A DNA stretch of 19,199 bases from JAMOAD01 sp023621955 (GTDB taxonomy: Bacteria > Acidobacteriota > Aminicenantia > JAMOAD01). The translations under genes and the position numbers were made by a program. The notes under the pieces were generated by a model. The model searched no databases and was not told the origin of the DNA. It saw nothing but the letters and a program-made list of their open reading frames with translations. Shown here one piece after another: positions 6,841-14,092 of the stretch; the stretch's first letter is position 1; every line of letters starts with the position of its first letter. The DNA is taken from positions 1 to 19,199 of the forward strand of contig DAONEM010000038.1 of the NCBI GenBank assembly GCA_035403085.1, in the 5' to 3' direction.

Positions 6841-7248
6841 ATGGCGGAAAAGATGACGGTACTCTTGGTTGAAGACGAGAAGGCTACGCGAAAGACCCTG
6901 CGCTTCCTCCTCGCCCGTCTCGGGTACCGCGTCCTGGAGGCCGAAAACGGACGGCGGGCTCTGGAACTCCTTGAAGTGGAGTCGCCTGTGGACCTGGTCA
7001 TAACGGATCGTCAGATGCCCGAAATGGACGGAGACGAGCTCGTCCGAGTTCTCTCATCCGGAAAAACCCTCCTGATGATGATCTCCGGGTCTTTCTCCGA
7101 AGAGGACAAGCGCTCGGATCTGGTTGTCAGCGGGAGGGTCCGTCTCGTAGAGAAGCCCTTCCTTCCCCAGGAGTTTCTGACGGCGGTTCGGTCGCTTCTG
7201 GCGAGAGGTTCCAGCAAGGGACGGGAGGCTGTATGCGTCGCCTCATGA
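6841..7248 (+). CDS. Stand-alone receiver-domain response regulator
   Basis: At 135 residues this is a CheY-like receiver with no output domain. The acidic pair Glu11-Asp12, phospho-acceptor Asp56 in LVITDRQMPEMDG, the Ser of MMISGS and the Lys of VEKPF are all present, so it should accept phosphate. The last 15 or so residues (SSKGREAVCVAS) are an unstructured tail. It lies 205 bases after the NtrC-type regulator and 63 before the decarboxylase. It may be a phosphate sink, a phosphorelay intermediate or a modulator of the adjacent kinase. No good ribosome site precedes ATG 6841; a second in-frame ATG at 6853 is also poor, so the start is uncertain by a few codons. Confidence 0.88.
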   Translation: MAEKMTVLLVEDEKATRKTLRFLLARLGYRVLEAENGRRALELLEVESPVDLVITDRQMPEMDGDELVRVLSSGKTLLMMISGSFSEEDKRSDLVVSGRVRLVEKPFLPQEFLTAVRSLLARGSSKGREAVCVAS

Positions 7249-7255
7249 TCCTTGC

Positions 7256-7272
7256 CGGGGTCTCTAACCCCG
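7256..7272 (+). other. Short hairpin in the decarboxylase leader
   Basis: CGGGGT (7256-7261) and ACCCCG (7267-7272) form a perfect 6-bp stem with loop CTCTA, right after the receiver gene and about 30 bases before the decarboxylase ribosome site. No T-run follows, so it is not an intrinsic terminator. It could protect the 5' end of the decarboxylase mRNA after processing. Confidence 0.4.
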
Positions 7273-7311
7273 AAAGAATTGAAAAACTCATACTCTCAAT
7301 AGGAGGTAGTT

Positions 7312-9871
7312 ATGGCAAAAAAGCTTAAAGAAATCCTGGCTGGCTCTGCCGCATCCATGGAGTTCCAGGCGGGAGGAAAGGCCCCCGATGAAATGGTGGA
7401 TCGTGAAATCAAGCGGGAACCTCACCCCCGTGTCAAGAAACTGAAAGATATCTTCCTTCAGAGTCTCTCTTCTGCCAACAACGAGTTCCCCTATTGGTAC
7501 TCTCGGACCTACTTCGCTTTGGACAACGAAGTTCCCGTGGTCCGTCGGGCCCAGTCCCTCAAGGTGGCCTTCTCCCATCTCACCCCCGTGATCTTCCCCG
7601 GTGAGCTCTTGACTATGCACAAGGCCTCCTTCTTCCGCGGTTCCTTCCCCATGCCTTGGCTCTCCGAAGGCTACTACATGGCCAAGGAAGACGAGTTCTA
7701 TCAGGAAGCCCTCAAGAGGGGCGGCGCCAGCGCCGACCAGCATTCCACCTTCGGCACCGGTGGCGGCAACGTTGTTAAAGGGTTTGGTAAGGTCGTCTCC
7801 ATGGCCGGTAAGTTCGGTATGCGCCAGGAAGACATCCCCATGCTCCTGNNNNNNNNNNNNNNNNNNNNNNNNNNNNNNNNNNNNNNNNNNNNNNNNNNNN
7901 NNNNNNNNNNNNNNNNNNNNNNNNNNNNNNNNNNNNNNNNNNNNNNNNACCGGAATGAACCGCCTCTACAACTACGAGGCCGTTATCCTGGCCGTCGAGG
8001 GAGTCCAGACCTGGATCCTGAACTACGTGAAAGAGGCTAAGCGTCTTGAGGCTCTCGAATCCGACGCCAAACAGAAGAAAGAGTATAAAGAGATCGCCGA
8101 GAGGCTTGAGTGGATCGCCCACAAGCCGCCCCGCACCTTCATCGAAGCCTTCCAGATGATCGAGACCGTCCACCTGGCCGTTCTGAACGAGGACGCCATC
8201 TCCGGTATGTCTCCGGGCCGTATCGGTCAGATCCTCTATCCCTGGTTCGAGCAGGACATCGCCGCCGGTCGTATCACGGAAGACGAAGTTCTTGAGCTCT
8301 TGGAACAGGATAGGGTCGTGAAGACCTCCATCGACTGCTTCGCCTCTGCCGGCGTCGTCGGTGGCGTTCTCTCCGGAAACACCTTCAACACTGTCTCCGC
8401 CGGTGGTTTGGACAAGAACGGTGGCTCCGCCGCCAACCGCCTCGAGTATCTCCTTCTCCAGGCCGGTATGAACAACGCCATGCCCCAGTCCACCATCGCT
8501 CTCCTCTACGACGAGAAGCTTCCTGAGGACTTCCTCATGCTCGCCGCCGAGTGCATCAAGACCGGTGCCGGTTACCCCGCTTTCATGAACAACGCCAGCG
8601 CCATTCAGTTCATCATGAACCACTACGGACCCGAAGGGATGACCCTCGAAGACGCCCGCGCCTGGGCTATCGGTGGCTGTCTTGAAACGTCCGCCTGCGT
8701 TTGGATGCCTATCCATCTGAACGATAAAGAGTACTTCATCCCCGGCGGAGCCGGTCAGCCTACCTCCGTCGGCGTCCACTTCATCGCCATGCCCAAGGTT
8801 CTCGAGCTCACCATGTTTGACGGTGTCGACCCCAGGACCAACGAGAGAGTCTTCCCCGCCCACGGGAAGAAACTCGAGACCTACGACGAACTTTGGGAGC
8901 AGTTCAAGCTTTACTGGCAGAAAGCCGTCGAGGTGTTGGACCTCTGCAACAACATCCAGCACGACATCTGGAGGAAGAACAACATGGGCGTCTTCATGTC
9001 CATGCTGAAACCCGACTGCCTCGAGACGGGTCACCTCATCAACGAGCTCGGTTACCGTTACAACGCCACCTATAACGTTGAGAGCGCCGGAACCATCAAC
9101 TGCATCAACAGCCTGGCGGCCCTCAAGAAACTCGTTTACGAAGACAAGAAGTACACCCTTGATCAGTTCCGCACCGCCATCAAGGACAACTTCGGCTTCA
9201 AGAGCGCCAAAGAGATCAACTCCTTCTCCCTGATGGATCAGGAGAAGAGGGAAGAGGATTCCGGAAAGTGGGACAAGATGCATTATGACTGCTTGATGGC
9301 CCCCAAGTACGGGAACTCCGACCCCGCGGCCGACGACATCCTGTTGGCTTGGGAAAACTTCTTCTGCCCCGACTGCTACAACTACGAGTCTCTTAACGCT
9401 CAGCCTCTCTACGCTTGCCAGATCTCCGTTTCCACCCACGGCGCCATGGGCGCGGCCACCTTGGCCACCCCGGACGGACGGCTCGGCGGGACAACCTTCG
9501 CCGACGCTTCCATGTCCGCCTTCCCCGGCACCGACCGGAACGGCCCCTACGCCCTGCTCAACTCCGCCGCCATCTGGGATCACTCCATGTCTCAGAACTC
9601 CCAGCTCAACATCAAGATCCACCCCTCAGCAATCGCCGGTCAGACTGGATCCAAGAAGTTGATCGAGCTCACCCGTGCGTACATGAGGAAAGGCGGTTTC
9701 CACGTTCAGTACAACGTTGTCGACACCAAGGTTCTGAAGGATGCTCAGAAGAACCCCGACAACTACAGAGACCTGATGGTCCGCGTCGCCGGCTTCACCC
9801 AGTACTGGTGTGAGATCGGTAAGCCCGTTCAGGACGAGATCATCGCTCGTACCGAGTACGAAGGCGTCTGA
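7312..9871 (+). CDS. hpdB: 4-hydroxyphenylacetate decarboxylase, glycyl radical subunit (interrupted by assembly gap)
   Basis: This glycyl radical enzyme should convert 4-hydroxyphenylacetate to p-cresol and CO2 in the anaerobic cytoplasm. ATG 7312 follows AGGAGGT (7301-7307). Residues 1-179 (..EFPYWYSRTYF.., ..FRGSFPMPW.., ..FGTGGGNV..) are intact to the run of N. A further 640 residues follow it to TGA 9869-9871. Visible active-site positions are thiyl Cys (8678-8680) in GGCLETS, Glu two residues later (8684-8686), His (8777-8779) in GVHFIA, Glu (9080-9082) in YNVESAG and radical Gly (9791-9793) in RVAGFTQYW. Spacings from the Cys are +2, +33, +134 and +371. C. difficile HpdB as I recall it has Cys503, Glu505, His536, Glu637 and Gly873, essentially identical. 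The two pieces lie in different frames only because the 100 N are a placeholder; about 80 codons are probably missing. The small subunit next door argues against indoleacetate or phenylacetate decarboxylases. Confidence 0.93.
7849..7948. other. Assembly gap (100 N) inside hpdB
   Basis: Exactly 100 N, the conventional length for a gap of unknown size. Both flanks end on codon boundaries of the same protein family (7848 and 7949), so the real insert should be a multiple of three. The expected position of the active-site residues implies roughly 240 bases. The apparent frameshift is therefore an artefact. Confidence 0.95.
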
Positions 9872-9900
9872 GTTAACAATACAACTAAAGGAGGAATACG

Positions 9901-10179
9901 ATGGAACACAAATATGCTCACCGGGATTGCAGGAACTTCGCCCCCGTAGACGTTGCCAAGGGTATCTGCCACCTTACGAAGCAGATGGTCCCCTCCGACG
10001 GAGATGCGTGCCCTAAGTTCGACCGCATCGAAAAATGTCGTTGGTGCGCCAATTTCACAGCCGATAAAGAAAAGATTGAGATGGGCATGTGCGAGGCCTC
10101 GGGTGGTAAGAATGTACCGAAGTTTATCGCGTATCCCGATATGGTGGCCGTGACTTGCGAGATGTACAAGGCCAAGTAA
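9901..10179 (+). CDS. hpdC: 4-hydroxyphenylacetate decarboxylase, small Fe-S subunit
   Basis: This 92-residue protein matches the small (gamma) subunit that forms the hetero-octamer with HpdB and carries two [4Fe-4S] clusters thought to regulate oligomer state and activity. It contains exactly seven cysteines (10, 23, 37, 46, 49, 64, 86), plus His7. His7-X2-Cys10 and the 13-residue step to Cys23 match the N-terminal cluster of the known subunit (one His and three Cys ligands). Cys46-X2-Cys49, Cys64 and Cys86 would hold the second cluster. Segments such as GICHLTKQM are characteristic. AGGAGG lies 7 bases before ATG 9901, 29 bases after the hpdB stop, so the two are cotranscribed. An intrinsic terminator follows directly. 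Presence of this subunit is the best context argument for hydroxyphenylacetate as substrate. Confidence 0.92.
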   Translation: MEHKYAHRDCRNFAPVDVAKGICHLTKQMVPSDGDACPKFDRIEKCRWCANFTADKEKIEMGMCEASGGKNVPKFIAYPDMVAVTCEMYKAK

Positions 10180-10188
10180 TGGAAAGAT

Positions 10189-10219
10189 AAAAGGGGGGCT
10201 TCGGCCCCCCTTTTTTTTT
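10189..10219 (+). terminator. Intrinsic terminator after hpdBC
   Basis: GGGGGGC (10193-10199), loop TTCG, GCCCCCC (10204-10210), then nine T (10211-10219), with AAAA before the stem that can extend pairing into the T-run. The C(UUCG)G tetraloop is exceptionally stable. It sits between the decarboxylase subunits and the transporter gene, so it should cap most transcripts after hpdBC and pass only a fraction to the downstream genes. Confidence 0.93.
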
Positions 10220-10253
10220 AGGAACCCTTACCTTAAAGAGGAGGAAACAACAC

Positions 10254-11600
10254 ATGGACGAAAGCAAGAGCAAAATCTACGGATGGTCCGTAGTATTGGC
10301 GTCGTGGCTGGCGGTCTTCTGCCTCTTCGGATACCGTGCCGTCTTCGCCATTCTCAAAGGCCCCTTGGGGATGACCACCGGTTGGACGGATTCTCAGGTC
10401 CAGCTCGGCTACTCCCTGATGATGGTTTTTTACGCCATCACCGCATACTTCAGCGGGATGATTCTCGATAAGTGGGGAACGAAGCCCGTTTACGCTATCG
10501 CGGCTGTCTTAGGAACCCTCGGGTATGTTCTTACCGCTCAGATTAACCAGCACTTCGCATACCTCGTTACCTTCGGCCTGATCGGTGGAATCGCCACCGG
10601 TATGCTTTGGGTGACCTCGACCGTTTCTGTCAGGAAGTGGTATATCGGCAGGAGCTACGCCACCATGTGGGGTTTCGCCTTCGCCGGCGCCCCTATGGCC
10701 CAGTTCATCCTTGCCCAGATGCTTAAGCCGAAAGTGGCCGCCGCCACAAAGGCCTTCAAAGAGGCCCAGGCCGCCGCCGACCCGGTTCAGATTCAGGAGG
10801 CTACGGCCGCCCTGGAACACGTTTGGAAGAGCAACATGGTCGTTCTTGGGATCATCGTCGGTGTGGCCATGTTCATCGCCGTCCTTGTTGCCAAGAATGG
10901 TCCCGAGACCTACGGGATGAAGCCCTTCGGCGCTATGCCCACCCCTGCCGGAGCCGCGGCCGCCCCCGAATATGTCTGGGGTCTCGGTGAAGCCTTCTCC
11001 AAATATGCCATCTGGGCTGTCATCCTCACCTTCCTCACCTCCATGATGGGAGAGTTCCTGATCTGGACCCAGGTTGTCTCCTACTGGACGAAAGACGTCG
11101 GTCTGACTCCGGACAAGGCGATTTCGATCTACCAGTTCATCGGCATCGTGGGGATCTTCAGCATGCCCATCCTCGGCAAGGTCGCCGACATGGTCGTGAA
11201 GACCGTCGGGAACGAGACCAAGGGTCGTAAGATCATGCTCTTCATCGGTCCCTTGACCGGCGTCATCGCCTGCGTACTGCTTCTCATGTCCAAGACCACT
11301 CTGGTGGCCGCCTATGTGGCCTCCGTCATCTTCGCCATCTACTGGGCCATCGTTCCCGGTGGGGCCGTCGGTTACTGCGGATCCGTCTACGGCCGTAAAA
11401 CCCTTGGCAAGATCTGGGGCTTGGCCACTCTCATCGTCATGGGCATCGGTCCCTTCACGGGCGTTCAGGTCAGCGGCTTCCTGAAGGATCATTTCGGGAA
11501 CTACACCGCCGCCGTTTACTTTGCCCTCTGCGCCTTCGTGGTCTCGATGCTCGTCTCTTTGACTCTCCCCTTGAAGGCTGTTCCCAACAAGGACGAGTGA
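10254..11600 (+). CDS. MFS transporter, OFA/monocarboxylate-like, probable arylacetate carrier
   Basis: A 448-residue inner-membrane protein with about twelve hydrophobic helices in two halves. The N-terminal pattern (YGWSVVLASWLAVFCLFGYR.., GWTDSQVQLGYSLMMVFYAITAYFSGMILDKWGTKP) resembles oxalate/formate-type and monocarboxylate MFS carriers, including the helix 2-3 loop DKWGTKP. Between helices 5 and 6 there is an insertion of about 35 residues rich in Ala, Lys and Gln (about residues 158-195). GAGGAGG (10239-10245) precedes ATG 10254. Its position between the small subunit and the activase suggests uptake of 4-hydroxyphenylacetate, perhaps in exchange for a product. Export of p-cresol is less likely because that neutral phenol diffuses through membranes. 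Substrate is inferred from context only. Confidence 0.88.
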   Translation: MDESKSKIYGWSVVLASWLAVFCLFGYRAVFAILKGPLGMTTGWTDSQVQLGYSLMMVFYAITAYFSGMILDKWGTKPVYAIAAVLGTLGYVLTAQINQHFAYLVTFGLIGGIATGMLWVTSTVSVRKWYIGRSYATMWGFAFAGAPMAQFILAQMLKPKVAAATKAFKEAQAAADPVQIQEATAALEHVWKSNMVVLGIIVGVAMFIAVLVAKNGPETYGMKPFGAMPTPAGAAAAPEYVWGLGEAFSKYAIWAVILTFLTSMMGEFLIWTQVVSYWTKDVGLTPDKAISIYQFIGIVGIFSMPILGKVADMVVKTVGNETKGRKIMLFIGPLTGVIACVLLLMSKTTLVAAYVASVIFAIYWAIVPGGAVGYCGSVYGRKTLGKIWGLATLIVMGIGPFTGVQVSGFLKDHFGNYTAAVYFALCAFVVSMLVSLTLPLKAVPNKDE

Positions 11601-11660
11601 ACAAACATCTTTAAAATACGGTAGAATGCGTAGGGAGGGCCCGTGATTGGCCCTCCCTAC
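11598..11660 (+). promoter_or_regulatory. Internal promoter candidate and perfect 12-bp hairpin before hpdA
   Basis: TGAACA (11598-11603), an 18-base spacer and TAGAAT (11622-11627) form a moderate promoter. Immediately after it GTAGGGAGGGCC (11630-11641) and GGCCCTCCCTAC (11649-11660) make a perfect 12-bp stem with a 7-base loop. No T-run follows, so it is not a standard terminator. The stem ends 9 bases before the AAGGGAG ribosome site (11670-11676) of the activase gene. It may be a stability or processing element at the 5' end of an hpdA-porin transcript. Confidence 0.5.
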
Positions 11661-11684
11661 GAGATCTTTAAGGGAGAAACCACC

Positions 11685-12674
11685 ATGGATAAACAGCAAA
11701 AACAAGCGAGTCAACCAAAAGAGGCCGTCCCCCCCGTCAAGGAGCCTGTCAAAGGGTTGGTCTTTGATATTCAGGGCCATTCCGTCCACGATGGACCGGG
11801 GACGAGGACGACCGTCTTCATGGCCGGTTGCCCATTGGAATGTGTGTGGTGTTGTAACCCTGAGGGACTCTTCACGGCTCCAGTGTTGATGCATAGGGAG
11901 ACGAAGTGCGTTCGGTGCGGGCGTTGCGTCGCCGCCTGCCCGGTAGGCGCCGTTCAAATCATCGACAAGAAGATCATTCAGTTCAACAGGGACCTCTGTG
12001 ACCAGTGCAAGACCCACGAATGTGCGGAGGCCTGCTTGAAAGAGGCCAACGTTGTGAGCGGGAAGTACTACACCATCGACGAGCTCATGAAAATCTTCAC
12101 CAGAGATCGACAGTTCTGGGGCGGTTCGGGAGGGGTGACCTTCAGCGGTGGAGAGCCGTTATTTCAGAAGAAGTTTATGCTCCCTCTGCTGAAAAGATGC
12201 AAAGACGCTTATATTCACGTGGCCGTTGAGACGACATCCTGTCTTCCTTCGGACTACTACATGGAGATCATGCGTTATATCGATTGGGTCTTCACGGATA
12301 TCAAACACATGGACCCGATCAAACATAAAGAGTTGACGGGAGTCGACAACGCTCTCATATTGAAGAATATTCGTAACTTGGGGCAGGATCCGAAGTGGAA
12401 CGGTTTTGCCCTGATCCGTATACCCATCATACCCGACACAAACGATTCAGACGAAAACGTTCGCGCCACGGCAAAGTATGTGAAGGAGAGCGGTTTCGAG
12501 GTGATCAACATCCTCCCCTTCCACCGTTTGGGCGAATCCAAATACCGGCAGGTTGGTAAGAGCTACCGTTTCGCCGAATGCCGTCCCCCTTCAGAGGAGA
12601 AGATGAACCACCTCAAGGCGATTATTGAAGAGGAAGGACTTGTCTGCTATGTTGGTTACAAGACGCCATTTTAA
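11685..12674 (+). CDS. hpdA: 4-hydroxyphenylacetate decarboxylase activating enzyme (radical SAM)
   Basis: This 329-residue radical-SAM protein should reductively cleave S-adenosylmethionine to create the glycyl radical on HpdB. The SAM-cluster motif is Cys49-X3-Cys53-X2-Cys56 (GCPLECVWCC). A ferredoxin-like insert gives Cys75-X2-Cys78-X2-Cys81-X3-Cys85 and Cys105-X2-Cys108-X4-Cys113-X3-Cys117, enough for two further [4Fe-4S] clusters, as in clostridial HpdA. GGVTFSGGEP is the conserved SAM-binding stretch of activases. I chose ATG 11685 because AAGGGAG (11670-11676) is well placed. The longer GTG start at 11643 lies inside the hairpin loop and would add 14 atypical residues. A Gln/Lys/Pro-rich extension of about 20 residues precedes the domain. 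The porin follows 34 bases later. Confidence 0.93.
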   Translation: MDKQQKQASQPKEAVPPVKEPVKGLVFDIQGHSVHDGPGTRTTVFMAGCPLECVWCCNPEGLFTAPVLMHRETKCVRCGRCVAACPVGAVQIIDKKIIQFNRDLCDQCKTHECAEACLKEANVVSGKYYTIDELMKIFTRDRQFWGGSGGVTFSGGEPLFQKKFMLPLLKRCKDAYIHVAVETTSCLPSDYYMEIMRYIDWVFTDIKHMDPIKHKELTGVDNALILKNIRNLGQDPKWNGFALIRIPIIPDTNDSDENVRATAKYVKESGFEVINILPFHRLGESKYRQVGKSYRFAECRPPSEEKMNHLKAIIEEEGLVCYVGYKTPF

Positions 12675-12708
12675 ATAACTTCTCACAATGGTAAAAGGAG
12701 GAAAACCG

Positions 12709-14013
12709 ATGAAGAAGAACCTGGCGGTTCTTTTTGCCCTGATCATGGTTGTGGCGGTAGGGGTCTCTTTCGCCGAAGAGGCGAAGAAAGCCCCCTCACC
12801 CTTCAAGCTCATCATCCAAGAGCGTTTTCGAATCGAAACCTATGACAACGCCATCAGCTTGGACGAAGGGGCGACCGATTCCAACAGCTACACGAGGAAC
12901 AAGACTGTTCTCGGGTTCTTATGGAACCCCAGCTCCAAGTGGGAGATCGGGTTCAAGTTCGCGAACGAAAACAGAACCTACCTGGCCCCGAAGAGCAAGC
13001 AGGCCAGCTGGAACGAAGTCTTTGTGGATACTCTCTACGTGAAGTGGAAAAACGTGGCCGACCTGCCCTTGACCCTCACCCTGGGGCGTCAGGAGTGGCC
13101 TATGCAGTTCGGTGACGGCTTCATCATCATGGACGGGACCCCCTTGGACGGTTCCCGTTCCTTCTACTTCAACGCTATCAGGGCCGACTACGCCTTTAAC
13201 AAGAACCATCAGCTCACGGCGTTCGTTACCTATGTCAACGACCATGACAACCTTATGTTCAGAATCAACGAGCAGACACCGGCGCAAGGCCTGGTGGAGC
13301 AACCGGAAGTCGGTTACGGCCTCTACTACAAGGGGAAGTTCAAAGATCTGAACCTTGACCTTTACGCCATTCGAAAAGACACGGATTCCACCTCCAAGTA
13401 TCCCATCGAGTCGGGGATCAACACCTTCGGGGCCAGGATCAAATACCCCTTGGTGAAGGATCTCGCCGTGGTCGCCGAGGGAGCACTTCAGAGCGGTTCC
13501 TATGGCGATGAAGACCGCTCGGCCTTCGGCGGTAACTTTCACTTCGATTACAATGTCAACAAGAAGGTTCCTTTCGTCAAGGGACTCTCCGTCGGCGGCA
13601 TCTACCTGAGCGGCGACGATCAGGGCACAGCCAAGATGGAGGGATGGGACCCGGTCTTCAGCCGTTGGCCGAAGTGGAGTGAATCCTACATTTATACCTT
13701 CGTGAAGGAGAAGGCCGTCGCCTACTGGTCAAACTTTACGGCCCTCTACGTCACTCTTCAGCTGGATTTCGACCCGAGCGTCAGTGGACAAGTCAGCTAC
13801 TACCATATGGGTTCCGACGAGAAGAACGTGAACCCCTTTCCGGGTGGAACTGGAAAGACCAGGGGCGACCTGGTCACCTCCAAGCTGAGCTATAAGATCA
13901 ACAAATACCTTACCGGTCACGCCATCTGGGAGAACTTCCAGCCCGGTAACTTCTATAAAGACAGCGCCGCCGGGCACAACTGGCTCCGGTTTGAGCTGTT
14001 GTTCCAGTACTGA
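12709..14013 (+). CDS. Outer-membrane beta-barrel porin, alginate-export (AlgE)-like
   Basis: This 434-residue protein has a clear signal peptide (MKKNLAVLFALIMVVAVGVSFA, cleavage near Ala22). The rest is alternating amphipathic strands rich in Tyr, Trp and Phe, for example KWEIGFKFANENRTYL, TLTLGRQEWPMQFGDGFI, YGLYYKGKFKDLNLDLYAI and HAIWENFQPGNFY. It ends in an aromatic residue (LRFELLFQY), as expected for substrates of the BAM assembly machinery. The LGRQE..FGDGFI segment resembles alginate-export-family barrels. ATG 12709 follows AGGAGG (12694-12699); ATG 12688 would place a foreign stretch before the signal peptide. It is the last gene of the decarboxylase group, 34 bases after hpdA and before a strong terminator, so a role as outer-membrane channel for the arylacetate is plausible but unproven. 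Confidence 0.87.
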   Translation: MKKNLAVLFALIMVVAVGVSFAEEAKKAPSPFKLIIQERFRIETYDNAISLDEGATDSNSYTRNKTVLGFLWNPSSKWEIGFKFANENRTYLAPKSKQASWNEVFVDTLYVKWKNVADLPLTLTLGRQEWPMQFGDGFIIMDGTPLDGSRSFYFNAIRADYAFNKNHQLTAFVTYVNDHDNLMFRINEQTPAQGLVEQPEVGYGLYYKGKFKDLNLDLYAIRKDTDSTSKYPIESGINTFGARIKYPLVKDLAVVAEGALQSGSYGDEDRSAFGGNFHFDYNVNKKVPFVKGLSVGGIYLSGDDQGTAKMEGWDPVFSRWPKWSESYIYTFVKEKAVAYWSNFTALYVTLQLDFDPSVSGQVSYYHMGSDEKNVNPFPGGTGKTRGDLVTSKLSYKINKYLTGHAIWENFQPGNFYKDSAAGHNWLRFELLFQY

Positions 14014-14032
14014 TCTGTTCTTTAAACAGCAC

Positions 14033-14069
14033 GGCTACGGAGAGAGTCTTCCTCTCTCCGTAGCCTTTT
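14033..14069 (+). terminator. Intrinsic terminator after the porin
   Basis: A perfect 14-bp stem, GGCTACGGAGAGAG (14033-14046) with CTCTCTCCGTAGCC (14052-14065), loop TCTTC, followed by TTTT. It ends the decarboxylase-transport group and separates it from the DUF4125-like gene. Confidence 0.9.
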
Positions 14070-14092
14070 ACTCGTAGGGGAGGGATGACGGA

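Noticed and set aside
7312..8040. hpdB as a frameshifted pseudogene or two separate genes
   Set aside because: The frame change coincides exactly with 100 N of placeholder; both sides are intact and missing only the expected middle part.
7775..9622. Minus-strand 615-codon frame across hpdB
   Set aside because: Antisense shadow passing through the run of N; the plus strand is an unmistakable glycyl radical enzyme.
11630..11660. Hairpin before hpdA as an intrinsic terminator
   Set aside because: The stem is perfect but is followed by GAGATCTTTAAGG, not a T-run; annotated instead as a leader or processing element.
11643..11684. GTG 11643 as start of the activase
   Set aside because: It lies in the hairpin loop without a ribosome site; ATG 11685 has AAGGGAG at good distance and gives a normal family length.
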